From contig NZ_SMSG01000004.1 of NCBI RefSeq assembly GCF_004382795.1, positions 62,001-126,000 on the forward strand: a stretch of 64,000 nucleotides of DNA. The letters run 5' to 3'. Source of the stretch: Cumulibacter soli (GTDB lineage Bacteria; Actinomycetota; Actinomycetes; Mycobacteriales; Antricoccaceae). A program made the position numbers and the translations under genes. Below, piece after piece: positions 37,675 to 45,925 of the stretch. How positions within the stretch are numbered: position 1 is the stretch's first letter; every line of letters begins with the position of its first letter. A model generated the notes under the pieces. The model did not search any database, was not told where the DNA came from, and worked only from the letters and a program-made list of their open reading frames with translations.

Positions 37675-37995
37675 TTAGCCGATGGCCGGGGGTTTGTTGC
37701 CGTACTTCTGGCGGACCTTGCCCAGGTGCCCGACGGCCATGGTGCCGGCGCCCGCGGCCAGCAGGATCGCCACGATGTCCATGAACGTTCCGCCCGAAGT
37801 CATGAGCAGAGCGACCAGCGATACACCGCCGACGGCGCCGACCGTCTTCCACTGAGAACTCACATAGCGGTTCACGGCTGAACCTGCGGCGCCACGCGAT
37901 TTGGCGGCCTTGTCGAGCAACATCAGGTACGCCGCATCACCGGCGACCGCGAGAATGCCCGCGATCGCGACGAGAATCGCAATCAGATTGATCAT
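37675..37995 (-). CDS. Small hypothetical membrane protein
   Basis: A 106-residue protein with three hydrophobic stretches (about 3-26, 51-67 and 70-88) and a basic C-terminal tail (KVRQKYGNK). No family recognised. Starts ATG at 37995. It is downstream of the MBL-fold gene on the same strand, separated from it by a hairpin. Confidence 0.55.
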   Translation of the reverse strand: MINLIAILVAIAGILAVAGDAAYLMLLDKAAKSRGAAGSAVNRYVSSQWKTVGAVGGVSLVALLMTSGGTFMDIVAILLAAGAGTMAVGHLGKVRQKYGNKPPAIG

Positions 37996-38057
37996 GTTGT
38001 GCCTAACGGTTCAGGTCGGTCTGTTGTTCCTGCGGCTTCGCGAAGGTAGATATGACG

Positions 38058-38113
38058 ATGCGGTGGGTCTGCCCGGATAGCCACTGCTTATTGCCGGACT
38101 GAACCCACCGCAT
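38058..38113. terminator. Hairpin downstream of the MBL-fold gene
   Basis: Arms ATGCGGTGGGT (38058-38068) and ACCCACCGCAT (38103-38113) pair exactly over 11 bp; an inner CCGG/CCGG pair can extend the fold. It is 15 bp past the stop of the MBL-fold gene (minus strand). Confidence 0.6.
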
Positions 38114-38128
38114 GCGCACCGTACGACG

Positions 38129-39193
38129 TTAGGACTTCTCGACGACTCGCCAACGATTGGTCTCGCCCGGATCGGACTGCACTACCCCGCGCTGCTGCAG
38201 CAACTCGATGTGCGAGACGGACTCACCCAACGCGGAGCGACGCTCCGGGAACTTGAAGGTGTCCCACGACCGGCTCCACGACAGTCGCTGCGACACCTCC
38301 CAGGCGGTGAGGCCGGGCTGATCGCGCAGGACGCCGACGAGTTCGGCGAGCCGCTCCTCATGGTGACCGATCAACTCCGCGGTGCGGTCACTGATCCCCG
38401 AGTAGCGGTACTCGTGGCCGGGCAGCCCTTCGAGTTCGCCTAGTTCATCGGCGATGGTGCCGACCTTGGTCAACGAATCGAGGTACTTCGCCAGCGCGTC
38501 CGGCGGGTTGCTGGAGTGCACCGAGATGTTCGGCGTGATGCGCGGCAGCACATGATCACCGGTGAACATCACCTTGCGCGTGTTGTCCACGAAGCACATG
38601 TGCCCCGGCGTATGGCCCGGGGTCCAGATGCCATCCAACTCCCAGCCCGGCAGGTCGAGGCGCTGTCCGTCCTCAACGAGTACATCCGGCGGATGGTGGT
38701 CGACGAACGAACGGAACTCGCCAACGTCACGGTTCATCAGTTGGCGTTCTTCTTCAGGGACACCGTTGGCAATGGCATGGAAGTCCGATTCCATCTGCCA
38801 CTTGACCTCCTGAGTGGGGTCAATCATCAACGTCGTCGCCTCAGCGCGGTGCAGCGTAATCCGCGCTCCGGTCTCTTCACGCAGCCGCTTCGCCAGTCCG
38901 AAGTGGTCTGGGTGCACGTGCGTGATCAGAATGTCTTTAATGTCGCTGACCGCGTAGCCGCCCTTGGCTAACCCGGCGGTCAATGCCTCGTAGGACTTCT
39001 CGTCATTCCACCCGGCATCGATAATCGCGATACCGTCGCGCAACTCAAGTACGTAGACCAACACGTATCGCAGTGGACGAATCGGGATCTCGACCGGAAT
39101 GGACCATAAGCCCGGCTGGACCTCCTCGACGGGCGGCAACACCCGGTCGATCCATGCCTGCTTCTGCAGATGGCCAGTCACTTTCGCAGCCAT
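38129..39193 (-). CDS. MBL-fold metallo-hydrolase
   Basis: A 354-residue metallo-beta-lactamase-fold protein. The zinc site is in LITHVHPDHFGLAKRL; TPGHTPGHMCF and FTGDHVLPRI supply later ligands. A C-terminal helical region of about 100 residues, with EVSQRLSWSRSW and a winged-helix look, resembles the tail of LACTB2-like or glyoxalase-II-like hydrolases. A frame start 23 codons upstream exists, but ATG at 39193 follows GAGGAG. Substrate unknown. Confidence 0.85.
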   Translation of the reverse strand: MAAKVTGHLQKQAWIDRVLPPVEEVQPGLWSIPVEIPIRPLRYVLVYVLELRDGIAIIDAGWNDEKSYEALTAGLAKGGYAVSDIKDILITHVHPDHFGLAKRLREETGARITLHRAEATTLMIDPTQEVKWQMESDFHAIANGVPEEERQLMNRDVGEFRSFVDHHPPDVLVEDGQRLDLPGWELDGIWTPGHTPGHMCFVDNTRKVMFTGDHVLPRITPNISVHSSNPPDALAKYLDSLTKVGTIADELGELEGLPGHEYRYSGISDRTAELIGHHEERLAELVGVLRDQPGLTAWEVSQRLSWSRSWDTFKFPERRSALGESVSHIELLQQRGVVQSDPGETNRWRVVEKS

Positions 39194-39288
39194 ATATCTC
39201 CTCACGTCGTCTGGCCTGACGGTATCTGACGCCCTACCAAACTCGTTCGCACCCCTCATCATTTGCGATGACGGGCGATCAGCGAGGT

Positions 39289-40107
39289 CTAGTTCCAGCC
39301 CTCCAGCCGTCCGACGTCCTCCCAGGTCGACGCGTATTCCCGGTAGGAGGCTAGCGACGAATCGAGGTCGCCCTCTTGCAGATATTCCAACGCGTCAGCA
39401 GCCACGGACATCGAATCATCGCCGTCCGGTCGGATCCGATGCAGCAGCCCGGCCAACGACTCGTAATCCAATTCGACCATCGAATCGAGGTCAAAGGTGC
39501 GTAGCCAGCGCACGGCTACATCGAGGTCGGAAATGAACGGCGTGACACCGAAGGTCTGCGAGATCAACTCGAGAGCACGTTCGCCGCGTCGCAGCGCATC
39601 CACGATGGAGGTTCGATACACGATCGACTCCAGCGTGTCGGTCGGCACGGCGTCCGATGGCGTGAACATCAGCGCCCACCAGAACGGGACCTCCCAACTG
39701 GCGGTGACGACGTGATCCTTGCCCTCGTCCTCGGTCGGCTTCGGGCGCAATTGCAGACCGGCAGCTTTGCGCCTCGCGGTCCGCCCCAGTACCTGGTCGC
39801 TGAGCGGGAACGGCAACTTCCATTCGGAGTCGACGATGGCTTGCAACGCGCGGTCACGAGTGTCCAGCGGACACACGACGATGTTCTCGCCCCATTCGGC
39901 GATCAGCGCCTCTTCGTCGATATTCAAGCGGTGAAAGTCGACCTGGGTGCCGACGACCGCGGACAACATTGCGTACCGTTCACGCTCCAACGCGGAACCT
40001 TGGCGACGCCGACGAGCCGCGTAGCGAGCCCATCGATTGCGGGCTGCGCCCTCGAAGGCGAAAATCGGTTCGTAGACCCGCAGAGAACTCCTGTACGACG
40101 CGTGCAC
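39289..40107 (-). CDS. Hypothetical protein
   Basis: A 272-residue soluble protein of no family known to me. An N-terminal basic helical segment (RNRWARYAARRRRQ), a tryptophan-rich centre (SWEVPFWWALMFTP) and a helical, acidic C-terminus. It starts at GTG 40107. No signal peptide or membrane segment. It stands between the MBL-fold gene and the divergent DUF3073 gene. The 195-bp gap after it holds the DUF3073 promoter region. Confidence 0.55.
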   Translation of the reverse strand: MHASYRSSLRVYEPIFAFEGAARNRWARYAARRRRQGSALERERYAMLSAVVGTQVDFHRLNIDEEALIAEWGENIVVCPLDTRDRALQAIVDSEWKLPFPLSDQVLGRTARRKAAGLQLRPKPTEDEGKDHVVTASWEVPFWWALMFTPSDAVPTDTLESIVYRTSIVDALRRGERALELISQTFGVTPFISDLDVAVRWLRTFDLDSMVELDYESLAGLLHRIRPDGDDSMSVAADALEYLQEGDLDSSLASYREYASTWEDVGRLEGWN

Positions 40108-40302
40108 GCCCCGAACGATACGAGCACTACGTGCCGCTGGGCGCCGATTTCGCGCTCAGCGGAATGAACGCGTCACCAAACGCGCCGTACCGCCGGGCCT
40201 AGGTGGGCGAACCGATCAAAGCCGGGTAGGCTGGTGCCCACGATATGACTAATGGATCCGGGACCGCTTTGTGCGGCCCGCTGCGTATGAGGGGGTCGAG
40301 CC

Positions 40303-40524
40303 ATGGGGCGCGGCCGTGCAAAGGCAAAGCAGACCAAGGTTGCTCGCGAACTTAAGTATTTTTCGCCTGACACCGACCTGAGCGCGCTCCAGCGCGAGCT
40401 CGGAGGGTCGTCTGCTCAGCCCAGAGACGAGGCTGACTACGACGATGATCCGTACGCGGATCTCGCCGATAAGTACGCCGACTACAACGACGAGCCGGAC
40501 ACCGGCCGTCGCAGCACAGGCTGA
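40303..40524 (+). CDS. DUF3073 family protein
   Basis: A 73-residue highly charged protein of the DUF3073 family: basic start MGRGRAKAKQTKVARELKYFSP, then an acidic, tyrosine-rich tail (DDDPYADLADKYADY). It is found next to purM in many actinobacteria, pointing the other way as here. Function unknown. Start ATG at 40303 after GAGGGGG. Followed by a strong hairpin. Confidence 0.9.
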   Translation: MGRGRAKAKQTKVARELKYFSPDTDLSALQRELGGSSAQPRDEADYDDDPYADLADKYADYNDEPDTGRRSTG

Positions 40525-40549
40525 CTCGAGCCATCAGCACCGGCAAATA

Positions 40550-40585
40550 ACAAATATCGACTCCCCGATGGGAGTCGATATTTGT
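40550..40585. terminator. Perfect 16-bp hairpin terminator
   Basis: Arms 40550-40565 and 40570-40585 are exact reverse complements around a CGAT loop. Its outer half is AT-rich (ACAAATATCGAC), unlike most hairpins here. It separates DUF3073 from the convergent purM. Confidence 0.85.
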
Positions 40586-40645
40586 GCGCTGCAACGTTGC
40601 GAGATCGCGAGCCCTGGGCGCTGCACCCCGGGCAGAGCATCGGCG

Positions 40646-41707
40646 CTAGGCCCGGTAGTCACCCACGAGCGTGGTGACCGCGGCGCCGTCAGCCTCGGCG
40701 ATCTGGCCGCATACCCAAGATTCAATTCCGGCCGCCGTCAGTTGACGCACGGCGCCATCAGCGGCCGAAGCCGGCACCGCAGCGAGCATGCCGACACCGA
40801 CGTTGAACGCGCGCTCCATTTCCTCGCGCGCGATACCGCCAGCTTCCTTGATCACCGAGAACACCGGCGGCAGCGCCCAGCTCGAGCGCTCAACCGTGGC
40901 ACTGAGCCCGTCCGGCAGCACCCGCGGCAAGTTCCCCGGAATTCCACCGCCGGTGACGTGACACATGGCGTGTACATCGGTGCTCTTCAATAGCTCCAGC
41001 AGTGGCAACGTATAGATGCGCGTGGGTTCCAGCAGGGCTTCACCCAAGGAACGATCGAGGCCCTCGGGTGTGGCGAACAAGTCGAGACCGGTATCCGCGA
41101 TTACCTTACGCACCAGGCTGTAACCGTTCGAGTGGAACCCACTGGAGGCCATCGCGATGAGCACGTCGCCGGCCCGCACCCGCTCGGGTCCGAGAACCGA
41201 ATCGGCCTCGACGATCCCCGTGGCGCACGCGGCGACGTCGTACTCGTCCTCACTCATCAAGCCCGGGTGCTCGGCGGTCTCGCCGCCAACGAGTGCTGTG
41301 CCGGCCATCCGGCAGCCGTCGGCAATACCGCCGACGATCGCGGCGATCTGCTCGGGCACGACCTTGCCGCACGCGATGTAGTCCTGCAGATACAGCGGTT
41401 CTGCACCGCACACCACGATGTCGTCGACCACCATCGCGACCAGATCTTGCCCGATCGTGTCGTGCTTATCGAGTTGGCGCGCGATCGCGACCTTGGTACC
41501 GACACCGTCCGTCGACGAGGCCAGCAGCGGCTGTCGCCACTTGCTCACGTCGAGTCGGAACAGACCGGCGAACCCGCCGAGTCCGCCCACCACCTCGGGC
41601 CGGGACGCGGACGCGACCTTGGCCTTCATCAACTCGACTGCTCGGTCGCCGGCCTCCAGATCGACTCCAGCAGCGGCGTACGTCGAGGACTTAGAAACGT
41701 CGGTCAT
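40646..41707 (-). CDS. purM: Phosphoribosylformylglycinamidine cyclo-ligase (AIR synthetase)
   Basis: A 353-residue enzyme of de novo purine synthesis that closes the imidazole ring with ATP. Motifs: TYAAAGVDLEAGDRAVELMK, LASSTDGVGTKVAIA, GQDLVAMVVDDIVVCGAEPL, GGETAEHPG and HVTGGGIPGNLPRVLP. Length is normal. The frame extends upstream but ATG at 41707 is the family start. In mycobacteria purM follows purF directly; here about 6.7 kb of other genes lie between. Confidence 0.95.
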   Translation of the reverse strand: MTDVSKSSTYAAAGVDLEAGDRAVELMKAKVASASRPEVVGGLGGFAGLFRLDVSKWRQPLLASSTDGVGTKVAIARQLDKHDTIGQDLVAMVVDDIVVCGAEPLYLQDYIACGKVVPEQIAAIVGGIADGCRMAGTALVGGETAEHPGLMSEDEYDVAACATGIVEADSVLGPERVRAGDVLIAMASSGFHSNGYSLVRKVIADTGLDLFATPEGLDRSLGEALLEPTRIYTLPLLELLKSTDVHAMCHVTGGGIPGNLPRVLPDGLSATVERSSWALPPVFSVIKEAGGIAREEMERAFNVGVGMLAAVPASAADGAVRQLTAAGIESWVCGQIAEADGAAVTTLVGDYRA

Positions 41708-41735
41708 GCCCCTAGTCTGCCGGAGCGAGCCGCCG

Positions 41736-41767
41736 ATGCGCCCCTCAGGGGCCGCGCTGAGGCGCAT
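41736..41767. promoter_or_regulatory. Inverted repeat in purM/aminotransferase divergent promoter
   Basis: ATGCGCC...CTCAG at 41736-41748 and CTGAGGCGCAT at 41757-41767 pair apart from a 2-nt bulge. It lies in the 111-bp gap between purM and the aminotransferase. It may be an operator or mRNA leader hairpin. Confidence 0.4.
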
Positions 41768-41818
41768 GTCTCTACACTCACGCCGTTATCGCGCACGTCA
41801 CGCCTCTACGATGACGAC

Positions 41819-43006
41819 ATGGCACTTTTCTCCGGCATTACCGAAGCACCGCGCGACCCGATCCTAGGACTCACGGAGGCGTTCAACGCCGACCCTAAGC
41901 AGGAGAAGGTCAACCTCGCGGTGGGCGTGTATTACGGCGATAACGGCACCATTCCGCTGCTCGATTGCGTGCGCTCGGCCGAGGCGCGGTTGGCCGAGGC
42001 TCCGTCGGCTCGCGGCTACCTGCCGATCGACGGCATGAAGACGTACGACGCGGCCGTCAAGACCCTCGTGTTCGGCGAGCAGGCCGATGCCGACCGCATC
42101 GCGACCGTGCAGACCCTCGGCGGCACTGGGGCGCTGCGCGTCGGCGGCGATCTCCTGCGCCAGACATACCCGACGTCGAAGGTGCTGATCAGTGACCCCT
42201 CGTGGGAGAACCACCGCGCGGTGTTCAGCCGGGCCGGTTTCGAGGTCGAGACGTACCCCTACTACGACGCGGAGGCACGCGGGATCCGCTTCGATGACAT
42301 GATCGCCGCGCTGCGCGCTGCCGAGGCAAACACCGTGGTGGTCTTGCACGCGTGCTGCCACAACCCGACCGGCTATGACCTCACCGACGAACAGTGGGAC
42401 ACCGTCATCGAGGTTGTCCGCGAACGAAACCTGGTCGCGTTCCTCGATATGGCTTACCAGGGCTTCGGCGCCGGGATCGCCGAGGATGGCGCGGTCATCG
42501 GCAAGTTCGCTGCCGCTGGACTGAACTTCCTCGCCGCTACATCCTTCTCCAAGAACTTCAGCCTGTACGGCGAGCGCGTCGGCGCCCTGTCGGCGTACTG
42601 CGCGGACGCCGGCGAGGCCGCGCGTGTGCTGTCCCAGTTGAAGGTCCTGATCCGCACCAATTACTCGAACCCGCCCACGCACGGCGCCGCTGTCGTGTCT
42701 GCCGTGCTCGCGGACGCCGAACTGCGCAAGGTGTGGGAAGCCGAACTCGGCGGAATGCGCGATCGAATCCGCGCCGTGCGTGCTGACCTGGTTGCCGGCC
42801 TACAGGCTGCGGGCGTCACCTCGGACGTCTCATACATCACGACCCAGCGTGGCATGTTCTCCTACTCCGGACTTGGCAAGGAGCAAATGGAGCGGATGCG
42901 CACAGAATTCGGCGTCTACGGCACCGATTCGGGCCGTATCTGCGTCGCAGCTATCAATGCGGGCAACATTGACCGCGTAGTGCAGGCGATCGCCGCGGTG
43001 ATCTAG
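41819..43006 (+). CDS. Aspartate/aromatic aminotransferase, class I alpha type
   Basis: A 395-residue PLP enzyme of the E. coli AspC/TyrB subgroup. It opens with FSGITEAPRDPILGLTEAFN and LAVGVYYGDNGTIPLL; later VVLHACCHNPTGYDLT and the PLP lysine in ATSFSKNFSLYGERVGAL; near the end GMFSYSGLGKEQMERMR. This class I alpha form is common in proteobacteria and eukaryotes; many actinobacteria use other aspartate aminotransferase subgroups. ATG at 41819. Ends in a strong hairpin. Confidence 0.9.
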   Translation: MALFSGITEAPRDPILGLTEAFNADPKQEKVNLAVGVYYGDNGTIPLLDCVRSAEARLAEAPSARGYLPIDGMKTYDAAVKTLVFGEQADADRIATVQTLGGTGALRVGGDLLRQTYPTSKVLISDPSWENHRAVFSRAGFEVETYPYYDAEARGIRFDDMIAALRAAEANTVVVLHACCHNPTGYDLTDEQWDTVIEVVRERNLVAFLDMAYQGFGAGIAEDGAVIGKFAAAGLNFLAATSFSKNFSLYGERVGALSAYCADAGEAARVLSQLKVLIRTNYSNPPTHGAAVVSAVLADAELRKVWEAELGGMRDRIRAVRADLVAGLQAAGVTSDVSYITTQRGMFSYSGLGKEQMERMRTEFGVYGTDSGRICVAAINAGNIDRVVQAIAAVI

Positions 43007-43019
43007 CACGCTCGGCCGG

Positions 43020-43077
43020 TTCTGCGGGGCTGCGAGTAACGCTCGACACTCGATAGCGTTACTCGCAGCCCGCAGAA
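43020..43077. terminator. Long hairpin after the aminotransferase
   Basis: Arms 43020-43043 and 43055-43077 pair over 23 bp with one unpaired base, around an 11-nt loop. It isolates the following HSP90 operon from the aminotransferase gene. Confidence 0.8.
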
Positions 43078-43100
43078 CTTCATGAGAGAGACGGACGGAT

Positions 43101-44879
43101 ATGCGCGAGCAGTTCCAGGTCAACCTGCGCGGCATCGTGGAGATACTCTCGCATCACCTCTACTCCAGCCCTCGGGTCTACCTGCGCGAATTGATCCAGA
43201 ACGGCCGCGACGCGATCACCGCGCGCCGCAATCTCGATCCGTCAACCTCCGGGGCCATTCAGATCCGAGTGGACGCCACGAATGGCGCTCTGATCATCAG
43301 CGATAACGGCATCGGGCTCACCGCGGACGAGATGCGTAGTCTGCTCGCGACGATTGGCGCCTCCTCCAAGCGGTCGGACTTCTCGTCCGTACGCAGCGAT
43401 TTCCTCGGTCAGTTCGGCATCGGTCTGCTGTCCTGCTTCCTGATCTCCGACGAGATCGAGGTCCGCTCGCGCAGCGCGAAGACTGCCGACGCTGGTACGG
43501 ATCGCTGGGTCGGGTACGCCGACGGCACATTCACGGTCACGCCGGCCGACGAGCCGCTCGACTCACCCGGGACCGAAGTCGTGGTGCGTCCTCGCCGCGG
43601 GGAACATGAATGGACCAGCGCCGCGCGAGTGCGCACGCTCGCCGAAGACTTCGCTCGCTACCTCGAGGTGCCGATTCACGTTGACGGCGAGTTGGTGAGC
43701 CAGCAGATCCCACCGTGGCGGATGCCGCGCGAGCAGGCAGAAGCCTTCTGCCGTCGAGAGTTCGGGTTCGCGCCGCTGGACGTGCTCCCACTTCACTTCG
43801 ACCTGCTCGGGTTCAACGGCGTCGCGTACGTCCTGGATTCACCTGGACGTATCGGCGATCGGGCCGGGGACACTGTTTACGCGCGTGGAATGCTGCTTTC
43901 GACGCGCAACGATCAATTGGCCCCACCGTGGGCATATTTCGTGCGGATCGTCGCTGACTGCGGTCCGCTGGCACCCACCGCATCGCGCGAAGCGCTGCAG
44001 GAGAATGCGCTGCTCGGCGACGTCAAGAAGGCGATCGGACGGAGGATCCGCGACCACATCGACGATATGTCCGCCGACTCCCCCGCCCGATTTGCGGCAT
44101 TCTGCGACGTCCACGCGACCGGCCTACGAGCTCTGGCGGTCAACGACGACGAGATGCTGGACTTCGTCTGTCGGCACCTGCCAGTCGTCTCCACGGTCGG
44201 TCGCCGTCCCCTGGATGACCTGCTCGCGCAGTACGACGACGTCCACTTCGTTCGGTCCGTCGCGGAGTACGGCGGCCTCGCGGACCTGTCGCGCGCGCAG
44301 GGCATGGTGCTGATCAATGGCGGCTATGTCTACGAATCAGAGATTTTGGGCAAGGCGCAGGCTCGACGTCCTCAGGCGCGGATCTCCGAACTCGATCTAC
44401 TCAGCGTGATCGACTTACTCCCGGAGCCACGCGAAGCCGACCGCCAATTGGCTGCGCGGGTCATCGCGGCCTGGGACGAGTTACCGATCTCGGCCGACGT
44501 CCGGCTCCGATTGAAGTCGTTCTCGCCGGTTTCTACCCCGTCGCTGTTCGCTCCCGGCCGCACGTACATGCCCGATGTCAACGAAGATCCCGATCCAATG
44601 GCTGACATATTGGGCGAGTTCGCCGTGGTACCCGAAAATGTCCCGCCCCAGCTGGTCCTGAACCTGCTCAGCCCACCGGTGCGTGCGCTGGGTGCGACAT
44701 CGCGCGGTGACATCGCGCGCGACTCAATTCGCTCCCTGTATGGACTCGGACTGCTGTTGGCCGGACAGCAACTCGGCGAACACCAAGCCCTCGCCCTCAG
44801 CCAGTCCCTACACACCTTGATCGTCGCGGCGGCCGATCGACAGAACCCATCTATACAAGGAGACAGCGCGCCATGGTGA
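43101..44879 (+). CDS. HSP90-family chaperone-like ATPase
   Basis: A 592-residue GHKL ATPase with the Hsp90 layout: N-terminal ATPase (about 1-215), middle domain (about 220-500), and a C-terminal region. Nucleotide-site residues are present: E30 and N34 in YLRELIQNGRDA, D68 in SDNGIGL, and the lid GQFGIGLLSCF (103-113). The middle domain keeps the conserved arginine in TASREALQEN. The lid, middle and C-terminal parts differ clearly from canonical HtpG, and the end has no C-terminal motif such as MEEVD. ATG at 43101. Its end overlaps the next gene by 7 bases (44873-44879), so the two are translationally coupled. Active ATP turnover is likely; clients are unknown. Confidence 0.88.
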   Translation: MREQFQVNLRGIVEILSHHLYSSPRVYLRELIQNGRDAITARRNLDPSTSGAIQIRVDATNGALIISDNGIGLTADEMRSLLATIGASSKRSDFSSVRSDFLGQFGIGLLSCFLISDEIEVRSRSAKTADAGTDRWVGYADGTFTVTPADEPLDSPGTEVVVRPRRGEHEWTSAARVRTLAEDFARYLEVPIHVDGELVSQQIPPWRMPREQAEAFCRREFGFAPLDVLPLHFDLLGFNGVAYVLDSPGRIGDRAGDTVYARGMLLSTRNDQLAPPWAYFVRIVADCGPLAPTASREALQENALLGDVKKAIGRRIRDHIDDMSADSPARFAAFCDVHATGLRALAVNDDEMLDFVCRHLPVVSTVGRRPLDDLLAQYDDVHFVRSVAEYGGLADLSRAQGMVLINGGYVYESEILGKAQARRPQARISELDLLSVIDLLPEPREADRQLAARVIAAWDELPISADVRLRLKSFSPVSTPSLFAPGRTYMPDVNEDPDPMADILGEFAVVPENVPPQLVLNLLSPPVRALGATSRGDIARDSIRSLYGLGLLLAGQQLGEHQALALSQSLHTLIVAAADRQNPSIQGDSAPW

Positions 44880-45919
44880 TTCGCCACGACGATGAGTGGC
44901 CAGCCGACCTAGAGGACGTGCTCGACGATCTCGTCGAGCGCTACCTGGCTCTCGACACGCTGGATGACCCAGAACAACTGGAAGCAGCTGCGGAAGCGCT
45001 GTACACGGACGTGGCCGCCATCGAGTATCCGCAGCTGATGCTGATGGTGCTCGCGAGTTTGTACTCGTCCCAGTACGACCGCGATGCCGGGGCCGAATCG
45101 CTCGGGACCTACTTGCGAATGAATCGCATCATCGTCAAGCACCGCGACGCTATCGATCCGACGATCGCCGAAAACATGCAAATGCTGATCGTGATCGCCG
45201 CCGGGACGCTGGCTCAGATGCCCGACGTACCACTGTCTCGGATCATCGCGTTGCTGGATGCCGCCGAACAGCAAGTACGCGCCGCCGGCGATCCCCTGGA
45301 TAACGTGCTGCTCAGCCGTGGCGTGGTGGCCGCGCTGTGCGGCGACTTGGACGGCGCCCGCACCTACCGTGAGCAATGGCGCGCCGCCGAGCCGTACTCC
45401 TCACCGGTGCCACGCACCGCTGCGCTCCAGATGGACGCGATCATCGCTCTGACGTACGACGCCGACCTGGCGCTCGAAATCATCGAGCGGTTCATGCCGT
45501 ACGACGCGTTGGAAGAGAAGCACACGATCATGCTGCAGGCGCATCGCGCGTACAGCCTGGCGTTAGTCGGTCGGGCCCAGGAAGCCGAGCGCGAAGCGGT
45601 CGCGGTGATGTTGCAACACGACCCGGAACTGGTGCGTACGAGATCAACGCATCTCTACCTCTTGCGGGCGCTGGAAGGCAATCCGACGCTGGCGAACGCC
45701 GTCCTAGGATGGATGAGCGACGATCTCACCGAGGACTCAGCCGCCTCCGAGTACGAGACTCAAGCCGTCGCGGCGCGATACCTGCTGCGTTCACCCGAGA
45801 CTCACGAACGCGGACTGGCGATGCGGGAGTTGGCGCTGCGTAACGCCGCGCTGTTTGACGCGCGCAATGGCAATACGTTCGTCACGGACACCGTCATACG
45901 CGATCACCTGGCGGCCTGA
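44873..45919 (+). CDS. Helical-repeat (TPR-like) partner of HSP90-family protein, copy 1
   Basis: A 348-residue, probably all-helical protein with tetratricopeptide-like periodicity (for example YPQLMLMVLASLYSSQ, LLSRGVVAALCGDLDGARTY, MLQAHRAYSLALVGRAQEAE). The C-terminus carries LALRNAALFDARNGNTFVTD, which is nearly identical in the next gene. Overlaps the HSP90 gene by 7 bp and precedes its paralogue by 6 bp. No catalytic motif, signal peptide or membrane segment. In eukaryotes TPR proteins are Hsp90 co-chaperones; the same role here is inference. Confidence 0.75.
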   Translation: MVIRHDDEWPADLEDVLDDLVERYLALDTLDDPEQLEAAAEALYTDVAAIEYPQLMLMVLASLYSSQYDRDAGAESLGTYLRMNRIIVKHRDAIDPTIAENMQMLIVIAAGTLAQMPDVPLSRIIALLDAAEQQVRAAGDPLDNVLLSRGVVAALCGDLDGARTYREQWRAAEPYSSPVPRTAALQMDAIIALTYDADLALEIIERFMPYDALEEKHTIMLQAHRAYSLALVGRAQEAEREAVAVMLQHDPELVRTRSTHLYLLRALEGNPTLANAVLGWMSDDLTEDSAASEYETQAVAARYLLRSPETHERGLAMRELALRNAALFDARNGNTFVTDTVIRDHLAA

Positions 45920-45925
45920 CCGGCC

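Noticed and set aside
41132-41818. Upstream extension of the aminotransferase frame
   Set aside because: It runs antisense through purM; ATG at 41819 gives the normal family start.
43101-44879. Ordinary htpG
   Set aside because: The lid, middle and C-terminal parts differ clearly from canonical HtpG and the gene is coupled to TPR-like genes, so the symbol was not used.
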